From NCBI GenBank assembly GCA_036245805.1, contig BTRK01000005.1, positions 3,100,001 through 3,164,000 of the forward strand: a stretch of 64,000 nt of DNA, in the 5' to 3' direction. This DNA is from Pristionchus mayeri (taxonomy: Eukaryota > Nematoda > Chromadorea > Rhabditida > Neodiplogasteridae). Numbering within the stretch: the first letter of the stretch is position 1; each line of letters starts with the position of its first letter. Made by a program: the position numbers and the translations under genes. Below, one piece after another: positions 24,789-37,434 of this stretch. The notes beneath the pieces are model-generated. The model had not been told where the DNA came from, searched no databases, and saw only the letters and a program-made list of their open reading frames with translations.

Positions 24789-27700
24789 TCATATTCGGAC
24801 GACAGCAACGGCTTTCGTGCTGCTCTTCTTCTGAAGCAAAAATATATATAATAATGTTAAGTTATGAACAGACAACGGCTTAATGAGACGTCTTGAAAAG
24901 TCGTTTCGTGATCATTACTTACAGTCTTAATAACAATACAAAGTACCACAAAAATATTTACCCCATTGGCCGGTCCGACATCCCAAGCACTGGCCACTTG
25001 GTCGAAGTACACTTTCGTATCCTTCGCGTGGTCCGGGGGCGCCACGACGGGACTGAAATCACATCTGAAGAAAGCGAGTGAGAAGTATTATATTGTCTTG
25101 CATTGCAACTAGAACAATTATTTCCTGCGATGTCTCATCTACTGCGCTCGCTGAATCCATAAAGATGCCTAACAGTCATATGTGTACTTCCATGCATGAC
25201 CCCTCTGACCATTTCAACAAAGAATTAGTCTAGCTTCATTCGATGACTCAGAATGGCCAAGATTCTTTCGCCGAACAGAATCTAAGCCGATACATCGCCC
25301 ATCCTTTCAGTGATTATCCCGAGCGTAAATGTCAATGTGCGCGAGACTGGCGAAAAAATCGTCACAAGACCAAAGGCTGCTTCTCGGAAATGGTGACACA
25401 AACAGGACAAAAATGTCGTGATATAATGGGGAATTTTGCTTTGAATATTCCCTAATTTGTTTATAGCTTTTCTAGTGCACCGGAAAAACTTGCTTCATCA
25501 TATTCCTCTAAGGGCTCAAAACAGTATGACTCATTCGTTATTGCACCCATGTAATATCATGTGATCTCAAATGAACTGTATCAATGTCTCACAAAAGTTT
25601 TAAAAAAATAGTCAAATGCTCATCAAATTATTAAAAACTAGTGTAAACACTCACTCCTTCATGATCACAAATATCGAGATGAAGCGCATGCGCATGCCCT
25701 TATGGCAGACCACCAGCACTGCACTGTTGAGCGCGCAGTTGACACTGTGGATCTGCAAGAAAGGGTTTGATTCAAAACCAGTTTGATACGCAATTGATTG
25801 ATTCAAAACCAGTTTGATACACAATTGATTGATTCAAAACCAGTTTGATACACAATTGATTGATTCAACACCGTGTTGGCACAAAAGTTTGGAAAATATA
25901 CCATAAAATAGTAGATGTGGCAGGTTCGGTAGTCGATTTGGCCTTGGATCCACACTAATGATACAATAAGGGAGGCAATGTGCATGGTAGCAGAGACGGA
26001 TATGGATGGGACGATGGCCATTGAGAGTGCTAGTACTTCCTTGATCTGAATTATAAATCAATACGATATATTTGTTTGCAAACAATCAAACCATTTGAGT
26101 TATGACTTGCATTACCAGTCAGAAACCCATAACAATTCATGAGAAATGGTCATTTTACTGAGCTTTCAGGAAGTGATTGTATATGTGTTCTCTAACATTG
26201 CTCCCATGCTCACTTGGTACTTGGCGGGTAGGAAGCCCAACTCGGACGGGACTACTCGCAGCTTGCGGCGAGCGCAAATGATGTCCAGAATGGATATCTG
26301 AATATTTTGAAAGATTTCAATCAACTTTTCTCCGAGCTCACCAAAATTGTGCCCGCTTCAATGGCGAAAAGGGCGAAGAGTGTCTCGAAGAAAAGTCCAA
26401 CTGAAAATAGCAAAACATTTACTCAATTCCTTGAATATAACATTATTCAATAAGAATTCAAAATGAGGAAGGTCAAAATATCACATTAAAAACATGAGAT
26501 AAATTCGAATTTACCCCAGAAAATTGAAGCCAGAATCGCGGCCGCAATCGTCACACTTGCAGAGAGCATGAAGGCGATTGCGAACCAGTTCCGAGCAGTT
26601 CTCGCGTACTCAGCGGAGTATATCACTGCGTAAGCTCTGCAACATGGATTATAGTCTTGTTTCCTCCTGCTTTTCTATAAATGAATAACTCCCAAAGGAA
26701 TGAAAGTAAGCGGTGGGGTATATTACTGCGTACGCTCTGAAAATAGAATCTTGCTCCCTTCTCCCCGACTTAACAACAGTTCCGTCAAATCGTAAATATG
26801 TATGGAAGTACATGGAAGTAGTCACATTTCTTAAATTTTTTCGACGCTTGGGATTTAGAATCACTCAAATTCATGGAAAATTCCCCCCCCCCCCTTTCTC
26901 GTCGACTGCAAAACAACGGATGCAACTAGCATCCTGCATCAAATTTCGTTATCTATCAACTAGATTTCGACGGCCCGGGAGTACTCTACCGGATTTATGA
27001 CCGCTTACGCTATGAAAATAGGCCGATATCACGACGGCGAAACTATCTAGTTGCGGCGGAAGTTTAGCCAACTGTCAATTATATTCGCACCCACGAAATA
27101 GGCTTTCCGCGGCTACTAGAGTTCCCTAGTGCTCCATTCATGCACGCTTCCCGGTCAAAAGATAATGTGAATCAGGAGTAAACTACGCTTCTTGTGCGCA
27201 CTAGCGCTCACACAGTTGACAAGGATAATACAGATGCTAAAAACGCGTCATGCAATGATTCAGATAAGGCGGCTGTTAGTTTGTGGGATGAGGATATACT
27301 TTTGCCCACGCATTGATGCGGAAGCTACGGATTCTTCTAATCAAACCCATCTTGTTGACACAAATTGCTCATTGGTCACTCAGCTGAGGCGGATGTTACA
27401 ACTCCTCATAATCAAAGAATCAACACGGGATGCTCACCGTTCAAGGCTAATCATTAGCCCCAGTGAGCTTGCTAGGGAGAAGAGGAAGTTTTGAGCCATA
27501 ACGAAGGGCAGTTCTTTCGCTGAAAAGAGGGTTAATTTGTATAGGAGTTGCGAATTGGCAACTTTTGATCGGCATTCACTAGTTCTATCGGGATTTAGGC
27601 ACGTTCGAAGACTTTTCGTGCGTTTCCATCTATGATTCTCATGTGTTCAGGAAAACATGAGCGACGAGCAGAAGTAATTTGATATTTCTTCCTAGGATTA

Positions 27701-28495
27701 GTCAATGCTCTGACTTCTCACATTTGCATACTCTCACGTTACCTATCCAGTCATATAATCATGTGGAATGGGACAATTCTGACCCATCACATTACTCACT
27801 ATTATTCAATGGTTTCAGATTCTCTGTTGCGTAATCGAACGCGAACTGGCCCGTCTGCCCAAGTAGCAGCGTAGTCTGAGCCAGCATCATCACGACCATG
27901 AGACATCTTGAAATTATTGAATGTTGTGCTTATTTTTTACAAACTCATATTTTTCAAACTTTTAGTGAAGCATTCATTACGTAATTAGGCGTTATTATTC
28001 AACCTTCTCCTAACCCGAATGGTTGTAGAGGGCACTAAAGTACATAGACTGAGAAGAAACTAACACATACTTATACCATTGGCATTTTACACGTAGTACC
28101 CAGCAATTACACAACCCCAATTCGCCCCCGCCGACACATATTGGTTGGAGCACACGTGGAGTGGGTCTGACTACGGACGAATCATACATAAGATGCCCCA
28201 TGATTAGGCAATTCTAATCTCAACGTATCTCACCCATGGATAGGAACGTAGGACAAGTGACTTTTATTGACATTATTGGCTGAACAACTAAGGCTGGCTA
28301 TTTGAGGTCACGCTGCAACGATTCAAAGAGGTCTCGAGTAGCCAAAAACAACCGAGAACTGTAGACTCACTTGCAATTGAAGTGGATCGCCTGCGTCTTC
28401 AGCAGTGCCCACACACAAGGAGCGATTATTGCAAGGGCGAGAGTGTTTACCACGGTCTCGAGGGTTAGGAAGAGGTAGTCGGCCAGTGGCGCCAT
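24789..28495 (-). CDS. 7TM chemoreceptor, Sra-superfamily/Sre-like, copy 3
   Basis: Ten exons from 28495 downwards: 28371-28495, 27800-27906, 27438-27519, 26515-26636, 26342-26400, 26214-26297, 25902-26045, 25655-25752, 24962-25052 and 24789-24830; 317 residues with all joins in frame and GT-AG introns. TM1 starts near residue 8 and exits at 'QAIHFNCK'. 'LERAYAVIYSAEY' follows TM3, 'PAKYQIKEVLALS' precedes TM5/6, 'IDYRTC' precedes TM7, and the tail contains 'VYFDQVASAW', aligning with the tail of copies 1 and 2. Internal exon lengths equal those of copy 1 except exons 6 and 9, so the models support each other. The start lies 12 bases after a gtttttag acceptor. It is the most diverged family member and appears intact. 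Confidence 0.82.
25767..25867. repeat. 31-bp tandem repeat in receptor intron
   Basis: Three copies of a 31-bp unit (gattcaaaaccagtttgata plus cacaattgatt) lie in the intron between exons 7 and 8 of the receptor at 24789-28495. Copies are nearly identical, so the expansion is recent. Confidence 0.85.
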
Positions 28496-31400
28496 ATTTG
28501 TGTGATTCTAAAAACAGAGAACTGTAACTGAATGTGACTTTACTCGTCGATTCAAATCATGTAGGCGGCCCTAAAACCATTAAATACCGATTATAGCATC
28601 TCACGTGTAACAAATTCGTGTAGAGTTCGTAAAAGCATACTTTGAATTGCCGTAGGAGCCGTAGCCGTGTGGGAAAGGGATACGAACGTCAAAATGTCGA
28701 CGAATCTAGGATAGTAGTGACGGGGCTGAAACATTCTCGATACAGTAATATAATATGAATATGTTCGTACCTGATCTTAGAAGTTGCCTCCTTTCTATTG
28801 AAGAGAAGGCTAGCTAGCGTGCGAGAGCTGATATGATAGGATAAGGGAAAGAAGAGGCTGGGGGCAGGGCCTATTGAAGAGGGGTTCACGCTGCAAGCAA
28901 TATTTGTACGAAGCAACGAAATATTTCTGATTTGAGACTATACAATTCACCCTGTACTAAAACAAGTTGAAAATCGACAATTGATTTGGAAGCTACACAT
29001 GCTTACAAACGAGTGGCAAATTTCAGACTCCATTATACTAGGCCTACCCAAGAAATCAGAGACCCGAAATCACATGTTGTCTGCATTCCGGTTAGCGGCT
29101 GAATATGAGACTAATTGGAGGCATGTTTGGGTGGTCGGGGAGTTTAGGCCATACTAGATGTGGTTAATGTGCCGCTTGATGCGCTCTCTCCAAGTGGAAT
29201 ATGGTGAGACTGTGGGAAATGAGAGAAAATCATTTGAAGGAAACGTAAGACTGATGATGATAATGAAAAGCGACAGACAACATATGTTTGGATGGTCGAA
29301 TAATTGCGAACACACTTTGGACTCCACTGAAACTTTCGACGGGTCGATTTGTTTGTTTCGGAAATAATAGTCACGTACTGATGCAATTTAGCGGAACCGG
29401 GCGATAAATGGTAGGCTGCGGGACCAGAAAACTACTTTTGGCGGGCATGCAGAGTTGTTTTCACCTAGATTGGAAATTTATAGCATAAATAAACAATGGC
29501 TAGGTAATCTACTATCATTTCTCAATCTACATGTTTTACTGAGGGGGCAAATAAAAATCAAAGAAAAAGGAAATGCAAACAGCTTTTCCATCAGTGCCCA
29601 GTGTATATTTGCTATCATTATTCGCATGATACCGCCTCTTGAATAGGTTAGGGATGGGAGCAAATACTTGCTGGTACTTTTCGTTCAATATCCATACTAT
29701 TTGCTGGCTAAATTAACGGAACAAGGAGGGGGTAAGTGGGCGGTTGGCGATGGGGATGATAAATAGTGCCTGGTGGGCATGCAGATGTATTTTCAAGTTT
29801 CGGCAACTAAATGTGAGCTAAAGCTAAAAGTATTCATCTTGTCCTTGAATGCTAAGTCAATTTCCTTCGGGAAACTATGCCCGCCGAAACGAACTCATAA
29901 CCCAGCACTGCATGGATCCCGAGAAATTACTACCTTAGCAATCTCTGTTATGCACCTGCATCTGGGTACGTAATGAGTTCGCGATTGTACCAGCAGCATG
30001 CATGACGCTGTTCATCCTAATTTCATATTTGCAATCATGCCCGAAAAAAGTAGCTTCACAATATCACCTACGCGCGTACTGTGATACATATGGGTACAAA
30101 TGGGTTCGAGAATGCATCATCACAGGGTTATACATTGTTTCGCGATACTTATGACCGAACACAATGCACCCTAGAATACCTTGCTATAGCCGCTATAACA
30201 ACTGAGTACAATATGAGTTCGGCGATGAATCAAATAGTGTGTTGTAGTGTAATGGGAAAGTTGCGAGTAACTCTCGCCGACTACTGCGCGTCATAACATC
30301 CCACATTGTGCATCAAATATGTGAATCTTAAACCCGTGTTTTGGTCGGAAACACTTAGGGAAAACTGATATGAACATTCGGAACAATGCGCAATAGCTAT
30401 TTATTGTTACAATATAATGTAAAGGTGCATCTCAGGTAAATGTGCGATTCCGGAGTGCAGAAAACAGTTTGTATTTGCTCAGTAGCGTTCGAAATTTGGT
30501 TCTCCGCATCGGCATTGCGAACCCGTACCGAGCGGTGAAAGTGTATAGAAAATGAGTAGACTATCCTCAGAAATTGATAATACTTTTCAGGTGTTTGGTC
30601 TGCGAACCAGCTGCGACGAAGAATGGGATCTATCACAAAGAAAGCAGATTTTAAAGGGTAAGTTGGCAAATAATGTACTAAAGTAGGCCCCATTGATGTA
30701 ATGTAGAGCATTAGGTAAGACATGCACCGATGCATTTTATAGTTGAAGGGGCCTTGCGTGATTCTTTACGAGCTGCACGGCGTTATCACATAAATTCAGA
30801 GCCCATCTCGGATCCAGGTTGTTCGTTCGTCTCGGCACCTAAACAACAATACATTGCATGATAATTGTTATGTTCTCAGCGCAACATCACGCTACGCAGC
30901 CATTTCAGTGTGCCGAAATGCGCCTTAAAAGCTCCTCAGATCCAGCCATTCGTGTATCTCCGTACCCAGACGACAATACCTTTGCATGACTGCATCACGC
31001 TCGGTATTCTCGCTGGACGAAATGTGTATAGTGAGAAGTGAGTCGTAATATTCCGTTCGAGCAGGAAAATATAGTAACGGGTGTCATCATCTCGAGATAC
31101 GGCTGCATCGTAGTATACAATCAGTATATTCAGAAGATGCAAGACGAAATTGACATGCGCTGCTTGCTGAATTAATTTTGTGTATCAATTCCTAACACAC
31201 AGCTCTGCAAAAAAAACGAAAATAGCTCTCCATGACTCACAATTCTGTAATAACAAGAGCTTAGGAGAACCTCATAATCGATGAAAATATCAAGAAATTT
31301 ACAAAAATATTTGGTAAAAGCCTCTCAATATGAGCATGTCATGTTATTGCAGTATCACAGGAGTTAGCAGGTGTGATCAAAACGCGGTCTTCTGACGGGA

Positions 31401-32471
31401 CAGGGTAGTGCATTTGTGTACCCTCAGAAGTTGAGAAGATCAGTAAACATACATGAATAGGGTGTACTCATAGCGCATATGCTGGTATGTATACCAATGA
31501 GTGCATAGTAGAGAAACAAACCAACGACCTCGCCATTCTCCGTGCTCTCTCTCAGCTCTCTTCTCCGGTGGAGACGGTGATCACCACAGTAATCTGAATG
31601 GGCCTGCAAAACACGGAAGATAATTGCATCGTGACTCAAAGCGAAGTAGTAGCGCCCCTTGCATATCATAGTCTCCTCGTCGTGTGAACACAATCTGGTC
31701 TGCTGACGTATCAATTTAGTGCAGTCCTGTAGTAAGTCAACATGAAAATATCACGAAATTTGCAATAATACGTGATGAAAACCTGTGATGCTCCATCCAC
31801 TTGTGGCACTTGTGGCTTGTGGCGCCATCCACAGTGAGGGTTTTCAGCGCAGTGCAGTCAGCGCATTCGCAGTTTTATTGATCTTCCATTATTCCACGGC
31901 TACACAACTACACGCATTGATCAGCAAATCATTTTATTCACAGAAATAGAAGAAGGGTCGTAGGCACGTGGAACCGTGGGCGAACATCTCAACCCCTCAT
32001 AGTACTGTCTCAGCAAGTACGATGAGACTGGCAAGAGTAACACCGTGGGAAGAAATTTAAAGTCCGCGAAAATGGGTAAATGAGCGGTTTGCATATTTTG
32101 CCCATCAAATGATCCTAATTTATTTAACCCACATATTATTCATGAACGGGATGATTACAAAATCTTCATTATCTCCATCAAAAACCTTCTAATTTTTTTT
32201 TGAAAACCTTTCGTTTTCAGGAATCAAAGACAATTCAGAGATGCTGAATTGAATAGTTATAAATTTATTAACGATCAAAATTAATGTATTCCTTTGCTTC
32301 TTGCTCGATGCTCACCTCACATTCCAACTCGCCTCTATCATAGAGGATGATGGAATATCGATGAAGAGACGGCTGTTTCATCGCGTTACTCATGCCGGGT
32401 TATGTCATCGGAATGAAGGGGGAATCTCCTACATAATACCCACACATCTCCTTCCGTCCATCACCTCAACG
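28496..32471. other. Gene-poor spacer
   Basis: About 4 kb between receptor copy 3 and the Cys-rich/EF-hand gene. Apart from the GC-rich motif at 28861 I see no splice-supported exon, RNA gene or clear repeat. Several open frames of 60-112 codons occur (for example 30397-30735 and 31424-31714, minus strand), but none has a recognisable domain or hydrophobic pattern. Confidence 0.5.
28861..28872 (-). promoter_or_regulatory. GGGGCAGGGCCT upstream motif (copy 3)
   Basis: Identical 12-mer 366 bp upstream of the start of the receptor at 24789-28495, preceded as in the other copies by a purine-rich stretch (gggaaagaagaggctg). Confidence 0.4.
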
Positions 32472-33167
32472 ATGCGTGCGCTCTTCGTCCTAGTTACCAT
32501 CTCTCTCATCGCGCTCTCCGAGCAAGAATGCTGCGGTGGATATGACATTTTTGAAAGAGCTATGAATGATTATCTCCGTGTAAGTATTTTGCCATTTTTT
32601 GAACCATGTCCAGATGAAAAGTTTTCAATGATTCTATTCAATATTGATATTCAATTCTCATTCATAAAAACGTATTTCAAAGCGTGTATCGCAGTGCAGA
32701 TCCAATTCCCCATGCAACATTTTCTGCTGCAATTGTGACGGGCCTTGCCGACGCAATAAGAGGAGCATCAACCAATGCGTATCTGACGGCGAGTTGACAT
32801 CTCCAATTTATATTTTTTTGCAGATTTTTTTCATTCCATGAATCTGCAACGGATTGTTTTTATTTAAAAAATAATTCGTATAAATTTCAGTACCCGATTC
32901 GCTACACTACTTCACTTTCATCGATTCGAATGGGGATGGACTGATCTCGGAGGAGGAGGGATGGGCATTCTTTATGAACGGATCATCATCTTCGGGAGTC
33001 AAGAGAGGCAACGAGATCGGTGGATGGTAATTGTCGATTAATGTCGATTAAGCGAAATTTTGATTTCACTTTATCTCATTGAAATATATGCAGGAAATAA
33101 TTGCAGGTTCACTTTGAATAAGGACGGGTTCATTCAGCCCCGTGAGTTCGACAAGACACTCGCTTGA
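32472..33167 (+). CDS. Small secreted Cys-rich / EF-hand protein
   Basis: Four exons: 32472-32579, 32695-32788 (or starting at 32683), 32891-33026 and 33107-33167; 132 residues. Residues 1-18 (MRALFVLVTISLIALSEQ) are a signal peptide. Exon 2 is a cysteine-rich insert with eight Cys, including 'NIFCCNCDGPC'. Exon 3 carries a canonical EF-hand loop 'DSNGDGLISEEE'; exon 4 has a second, degenerate one ('TLNKDGFIQPRE', Thr at position 1). Intron 2 has a GCGAGT donor, the only in-frame junction between the Cys exon and the EF-hand exon. Probably a secreted calcium-binding protein; its role is not recognised. It is alone in its neighbourhood, on the strand opposite to the receptor cluster. Confidence 0.72.
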
Positions 33168-35176
33168 ATTGAAGCCCCTGATGCATGCATTCTTGTGTAC
33201 CGTTATGCATGATTTATAATATAAAGTATTTATTTTTAATTAATGCAGTGCTATGATTCATACGACCTCCTCCTTCATGATATTGTACACTTTGTTCTCA
33301 TTTTAGTTCTTTTTAATCTTGGTTCGGATTTGCAAAACACGAAATTCAATTTCCCCTTAACTCATTCCTAAGTAGCTTAGCAGTGTCTGCAAGTCCTGTG
33401 TGATCAAAACGCGGACTTCTGCTGGGGAGTGCATTTGAATAGTCGGCGAACTTGCAAACTTCGGAGTAAAGTCCATGTACATGTTGCAAATACTCACGCT
33501 AATTCCGAGAGACAAGATTATTTTCGCGAAGGTTAAAAATTGTGCATCCACTTCAAGTGTTTTGCAGGCATAAAGATGCCACTATTCAAAGTGGTGCAGT
33601 CTTCTGGGGTCGACTGGCCGGGATCACTGTCAATTTACCGACCCATATGTGGATACAATACTTGATATATAATAACTCGACGAGGGATCGAACACTGAGT
33701 GCTTATGGCGGCGCCTCTTACCGAATCAGCGATGCCCGAGCAGGCTATCGATCCCACAATCATGTTGTATGTACTGTCTGTATTTTCAGTAAAATCGAAA
33801 TTCCCACATCTACCTTTTCTGATATCCAACATTCGACACTGCCACCTCATCGGCGAAGAATGCTGTAATGTGCATGCGTGGCAATGAGGGGAGTCACTCC
33901 GAATATGTTCATCGGAATTTAAAGATGGAGCCCAGATATGCTTTCAACTTTCAGCTTGCTCTTAACTGCTTTCAACGTCAACTTTTCAACTCAACTATGC
34001 TTTCAACTTGATCAGAGACGGTGATAATAGTCACTAACTCTAATAGTAATTCAGTGTATCCGCGGATACAACGTGTTCTCATGTGATTGTATCCCGCGCT
34101 GGATGCCCACGTGTCACGCCGAGCAATTAGTAAAAGGTAAAGGTACATCCCGTCTTCGAGACTGGGCTCGCGGGAGAACACTTCTAGGCCAGTGTCAATT
34201 TGGGCGGGTTCAGTCCGGAGTCCCCACCTTTCGGCAGACCTATTCACCTGCGTGATCTAGTAACGACTACAACAGGTAATGGGTAGATGCCTTGGTGAGG
34301 CGGAGAGGGTGAAGCTGAAGATCAGTAACAACATTAAACCAATGTCTCGCTCAACCGAGACTCGCTCCTCACTATTCACCCATCTCGATTTATCTCTTGT
34401 CGCTCACGCCGATCCACTGTTAGAGGCGAGCTTAATCGGCCTAATCAAAGCTAGAAATCATCGTAGACCGTCGGATGATGATCCCGGATTATAACCACAA
34501 ACTGAATATTCTGCAGAATTTTTGCATTATATACTATACTGTGAGAAGCTACTCCCAACATTCTGGGGAAGGCTACAATTGTTGGTTTTCGTCCGGAAGG
34601 ATATGATCGCGATAATCTGAGCTAGTCTCGATGAAGGTGTCCGAACCATGATGTAAAACAAATGTTTTGTATATCTTGTATGTTGTCCAGCAGAATGAAA
34701 CTTCTTTCAAAAAATCTTTCGTCATGTTTCGAGAAACTGCATGCCTAATTTGTTTATCCTACGAACTGTTAGTGCGAAGGGATCGAGTTGATCACAATGC
34801 AGACTTATCAATGCCTCAAATCCACTATCTTTGATATCCCATTTGTTTTCCTATTTTGTTGTCAATTTGGCAGAGATGTGATTTGACTTTTTGGTCTGTG
34901 TCAGCGATTGTCTGAGTCTTACGTAAACGATGCTAATAAAATATTCTAGAATCATGCGGAAAAAAACGATTGTATGAAAACTACAATATATTGTAACGCA
35001 TGATGGAATAATAATATGTGTTGTGCATAGAACAATTGACAAAATGAATAGTTTGACCGGCAAAAAAACTAGGAAGATTACGAATTCGTTCTTCTCCAGC
35101 TTCCTGAAAACGTTCGGAATATTTGAAATCGTTTGCGGGGCTTCTCAATAGTGTCAACTATTTTTTTAATGTTTTT
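33168..35176. other. Spacer, no gene seen
   Basis: No splice-supported gene, RNA or repeat was recognised. Open frames at 33542-33868 (plus) and 33978-34247 (minus) overlap each other and lack domain features. Confidence 0.45.
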
Positions 35177-36924
35177 TTCTCGAATAGTAGACAATGTTTT
35201 CTCGAATAGTAGACAATGTTTTTTCTCGAATAGTAGACAGCGTTTTACCTAAAATTAATGTATCTCCAGATAGGATTCTTAGTATTGTGCTCACTAAGTG
35301 TAAGTATTCCCTCCTCACACCACTCTCTATTATTTTCAACAAGTCCCTCCTTACATCACAGGTCCCACTACTGTGGAAGCAAGCCTTGGTTAAGCCTATT
35401 CCCAAGAAAACTAGCAATTCTATTTCTGATTTTCGCCCAATTTCCCTTACTTCCCCTACTTGTAAGGTATTAGAAAAGATTCTCATCAGAGAAATTACAT
35501 TGTTTCTTGATAACAATAATATCTTCGATCCCCAGCAGACAGGCTTTAGAAACTCCCGATCAACCTCATAAAATTTAGCCGAGACCTATGCACACTATCT
35601 GAGAATAGCTCACAAAAAATCGGCTTTTGATACTGTATACATAGATTTTCGTAAGGCCTTTGATAGTATAGACCACCGATTATTGCTCCATAAATTGTCG
35701 GAATTAGGTCTTTCAAATCACCTCGTTTCCTGGTTCAGTGCGTATCTATCGGACAGATCACAGTCAATTTTTCTTGATTCTTCTTTCTCACCCCCCTCAC
35801 ATGTTAAGTCAGGTGTTCCCCAAGGGTCATGCCTGGGTCCCCTATTGTTTATCCTATTTATTAATGATATTGCTTCCTCATTCCCCAAATCGATTAGATA
35901 CTCTGTGTATGCCGATGATTTAAAATTGTTTACCGAAGTGCCCTCTTTTTCGAATGATTTGCAACTGGCCTTAGACTCTGATTCATCTTGGTCCTCCTTA
36001 TGGAATCTAGGATTATCCGAGACTAAATGTACTATTGTGCACTTTGGTTCGCACAATCCTAAACGGAAATATTTTATTAATAATGTTCCCCTCGTCCCTC
36101 CTCCCGATAAGAAAATGTTCGTTAAAGATCTATGAGTTCTTTTTACCCCAACCTTATCCTTCTCTGACCATATTAACAAATTCATTTCCAAAGCCCGTTC
36201 CATATCCAACTTAGTATTCAAATCATTTAGAAGCACTTGCCCTTCTATTTACATTAAATCATTTACCACCTATGTATTACCCAATCTTGAATATTGCTCC
36301 ATTATTTGGAATCCCGTTCATAGTGTTGATCTGACAAAAGCTATTGAAAGAGTCCAACGCGATTTTACTCGACGAATATATGCGCGCTGCAACCTTCCCA
36401 GTGTTTCTTATCGCCAACGACTCATTGACCTCAATCTAACCACTCTTGAGGGACGCAGATTTGTCATAGATATTATGTTCCTTCACTCAGTTATTCATAG
36501 AAGATGTTTGCTTGATACATCTCCTCTTCTCGTTATTGCCCCTATTCCTCGTTCTCTCCGGAATTCTCACAATCTTAGACCATTTATACCCACCCACTGT
36601 CGGACTACAGTTGTATCGCGTACAATTGCTACATGGAACTCTTTACCTGAATCCGCAATATTCTTACACCCTGAATCATTTGTAACTTTATCTGCTCCCA
36701 ACCCCCTTCTTTCTTCCCCCAGTCTATTATTAAAGCATGGCTTGATCTATGATCTATACCCATCCCTCGCCCACTCCCTCTACAGACCCCTACCCTACCC
36801 TTGCTGCCGCAAGAAACCCGATTCGACAACGTCGACGGACATCCGTCTATTGTTTTTTCATCTTGCCTATTACTTGCATATCCCCTTTGACGGAATAAAT
36901 AATGAATGAATGAATGAATGAATG
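35177..36924 (+). mobile_element. 5'-truncated non-LTR retrotransposon (CR1/jockey-like)
   Basis: Contains a reverse-transcriptase relic (next entry) and ends in a short tandem repeat, (tgaa)n at about 36893-36924, typical of CR1/jockey-like LINE 3' ends. No endonuclease domain precedes the RT, so the copy is 5'-truncated. At its 5' border three copies of a 22-bp unit (tctcgaatagtagacaatgt) lie head to tail at 35177-35245. Confidence 0.8.
35194..36909 (+). pseudogene. Reverse transcriptase relic of the LINE
   Basis: One frame runs from 35194 to 36909 with two in-frame stops (TAA at 35569, TGA at 36133). Along it are the RT fingers (LVKPIPKK..., ISDFRPISL...KVLEK), motif A 'DFRKAFDSIDHRLLL' (35644 on), motif B region 'SGVPQGSCLGPLLFILFIND', motif C 'YADD' (35908-35919), and the thumb/C-terminal part 'LEYCSIIWNP...ERVQRDFTRRIY'. 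Such a protein copies the element's RNA at the target site. The two stops and missing 5' half make this copy inactive. Order and wording of the motifs fit CR1/jockey-type LINEs. Confidence 0.85.
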
Positions 36925-37077
36925 TCACGTTCCAAAAATAACTGAAGTTTATGGGTATGATATTTTGTGACATATATCGCGAGGGTTTTATGCATTACAC
37001 TCACTCGATATTCACCGGTCGAGGGTGTGTGGAAAAAAAATAACTGTGATATCGCTACTCGAACTTTGATTGCCTCT

Positions 37078-37189
37078 AGGGTTGGCTATTAGGAGCAGAA
37101 CTGTGATATCACAATCCCCCTCATATTGCCAAATTTGAGGAGGAGGAGTATTGCGATATCGTAATTCTGCTCCGAATAGCAAACCCTAC
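37078..37189. mobile_element. Hairpin MITE, about 112 bp
   Basis: Inverted repeat with arms TAGGGTTGGCTATTAGGAGC and (complement) TAGGGTTTGCTATTCGGAGC, followed by paired blocks cagaactgtgatatcac / cgatatcgtaattctg. The loop is short and A/G-rich. No coding capacity. Confidence 0.7.
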
Positions 37190-37434
37190 TGGGTAGCACA
37201 AGCATTCAGAATCCAGATGGACGCAATATGTATTCGTCCATAAAAGGAAAGTCTGCCACCTGCTCTGAGCGTCCGCGTGGAGATTAGTGATTACCGGTAA
37301 ATATACCTTTAATGGAACATATAATCTTTCTTTTTTCCTTCGCTTTCGTAATGCTCGAATCATGAAAATTCATGTTTTCTTGTCCTTCATCTCTATTTTT
37401 TAATATCCAGTATGAGTCAGCAGTGAAACATTTA

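Noticed and set aside
30397..30735. 112-codon minus frame in the 28.5-32.5 kb spacer
   Set aside because: No signal peptide, TM pattern, motif or splice-supported neighbour exon.
35718..36236. 172-codon frame antisense to the RT relic
   Set aside because: Shadow of the reverse-transcriptase reading frame on the other strand; no domain of its own.
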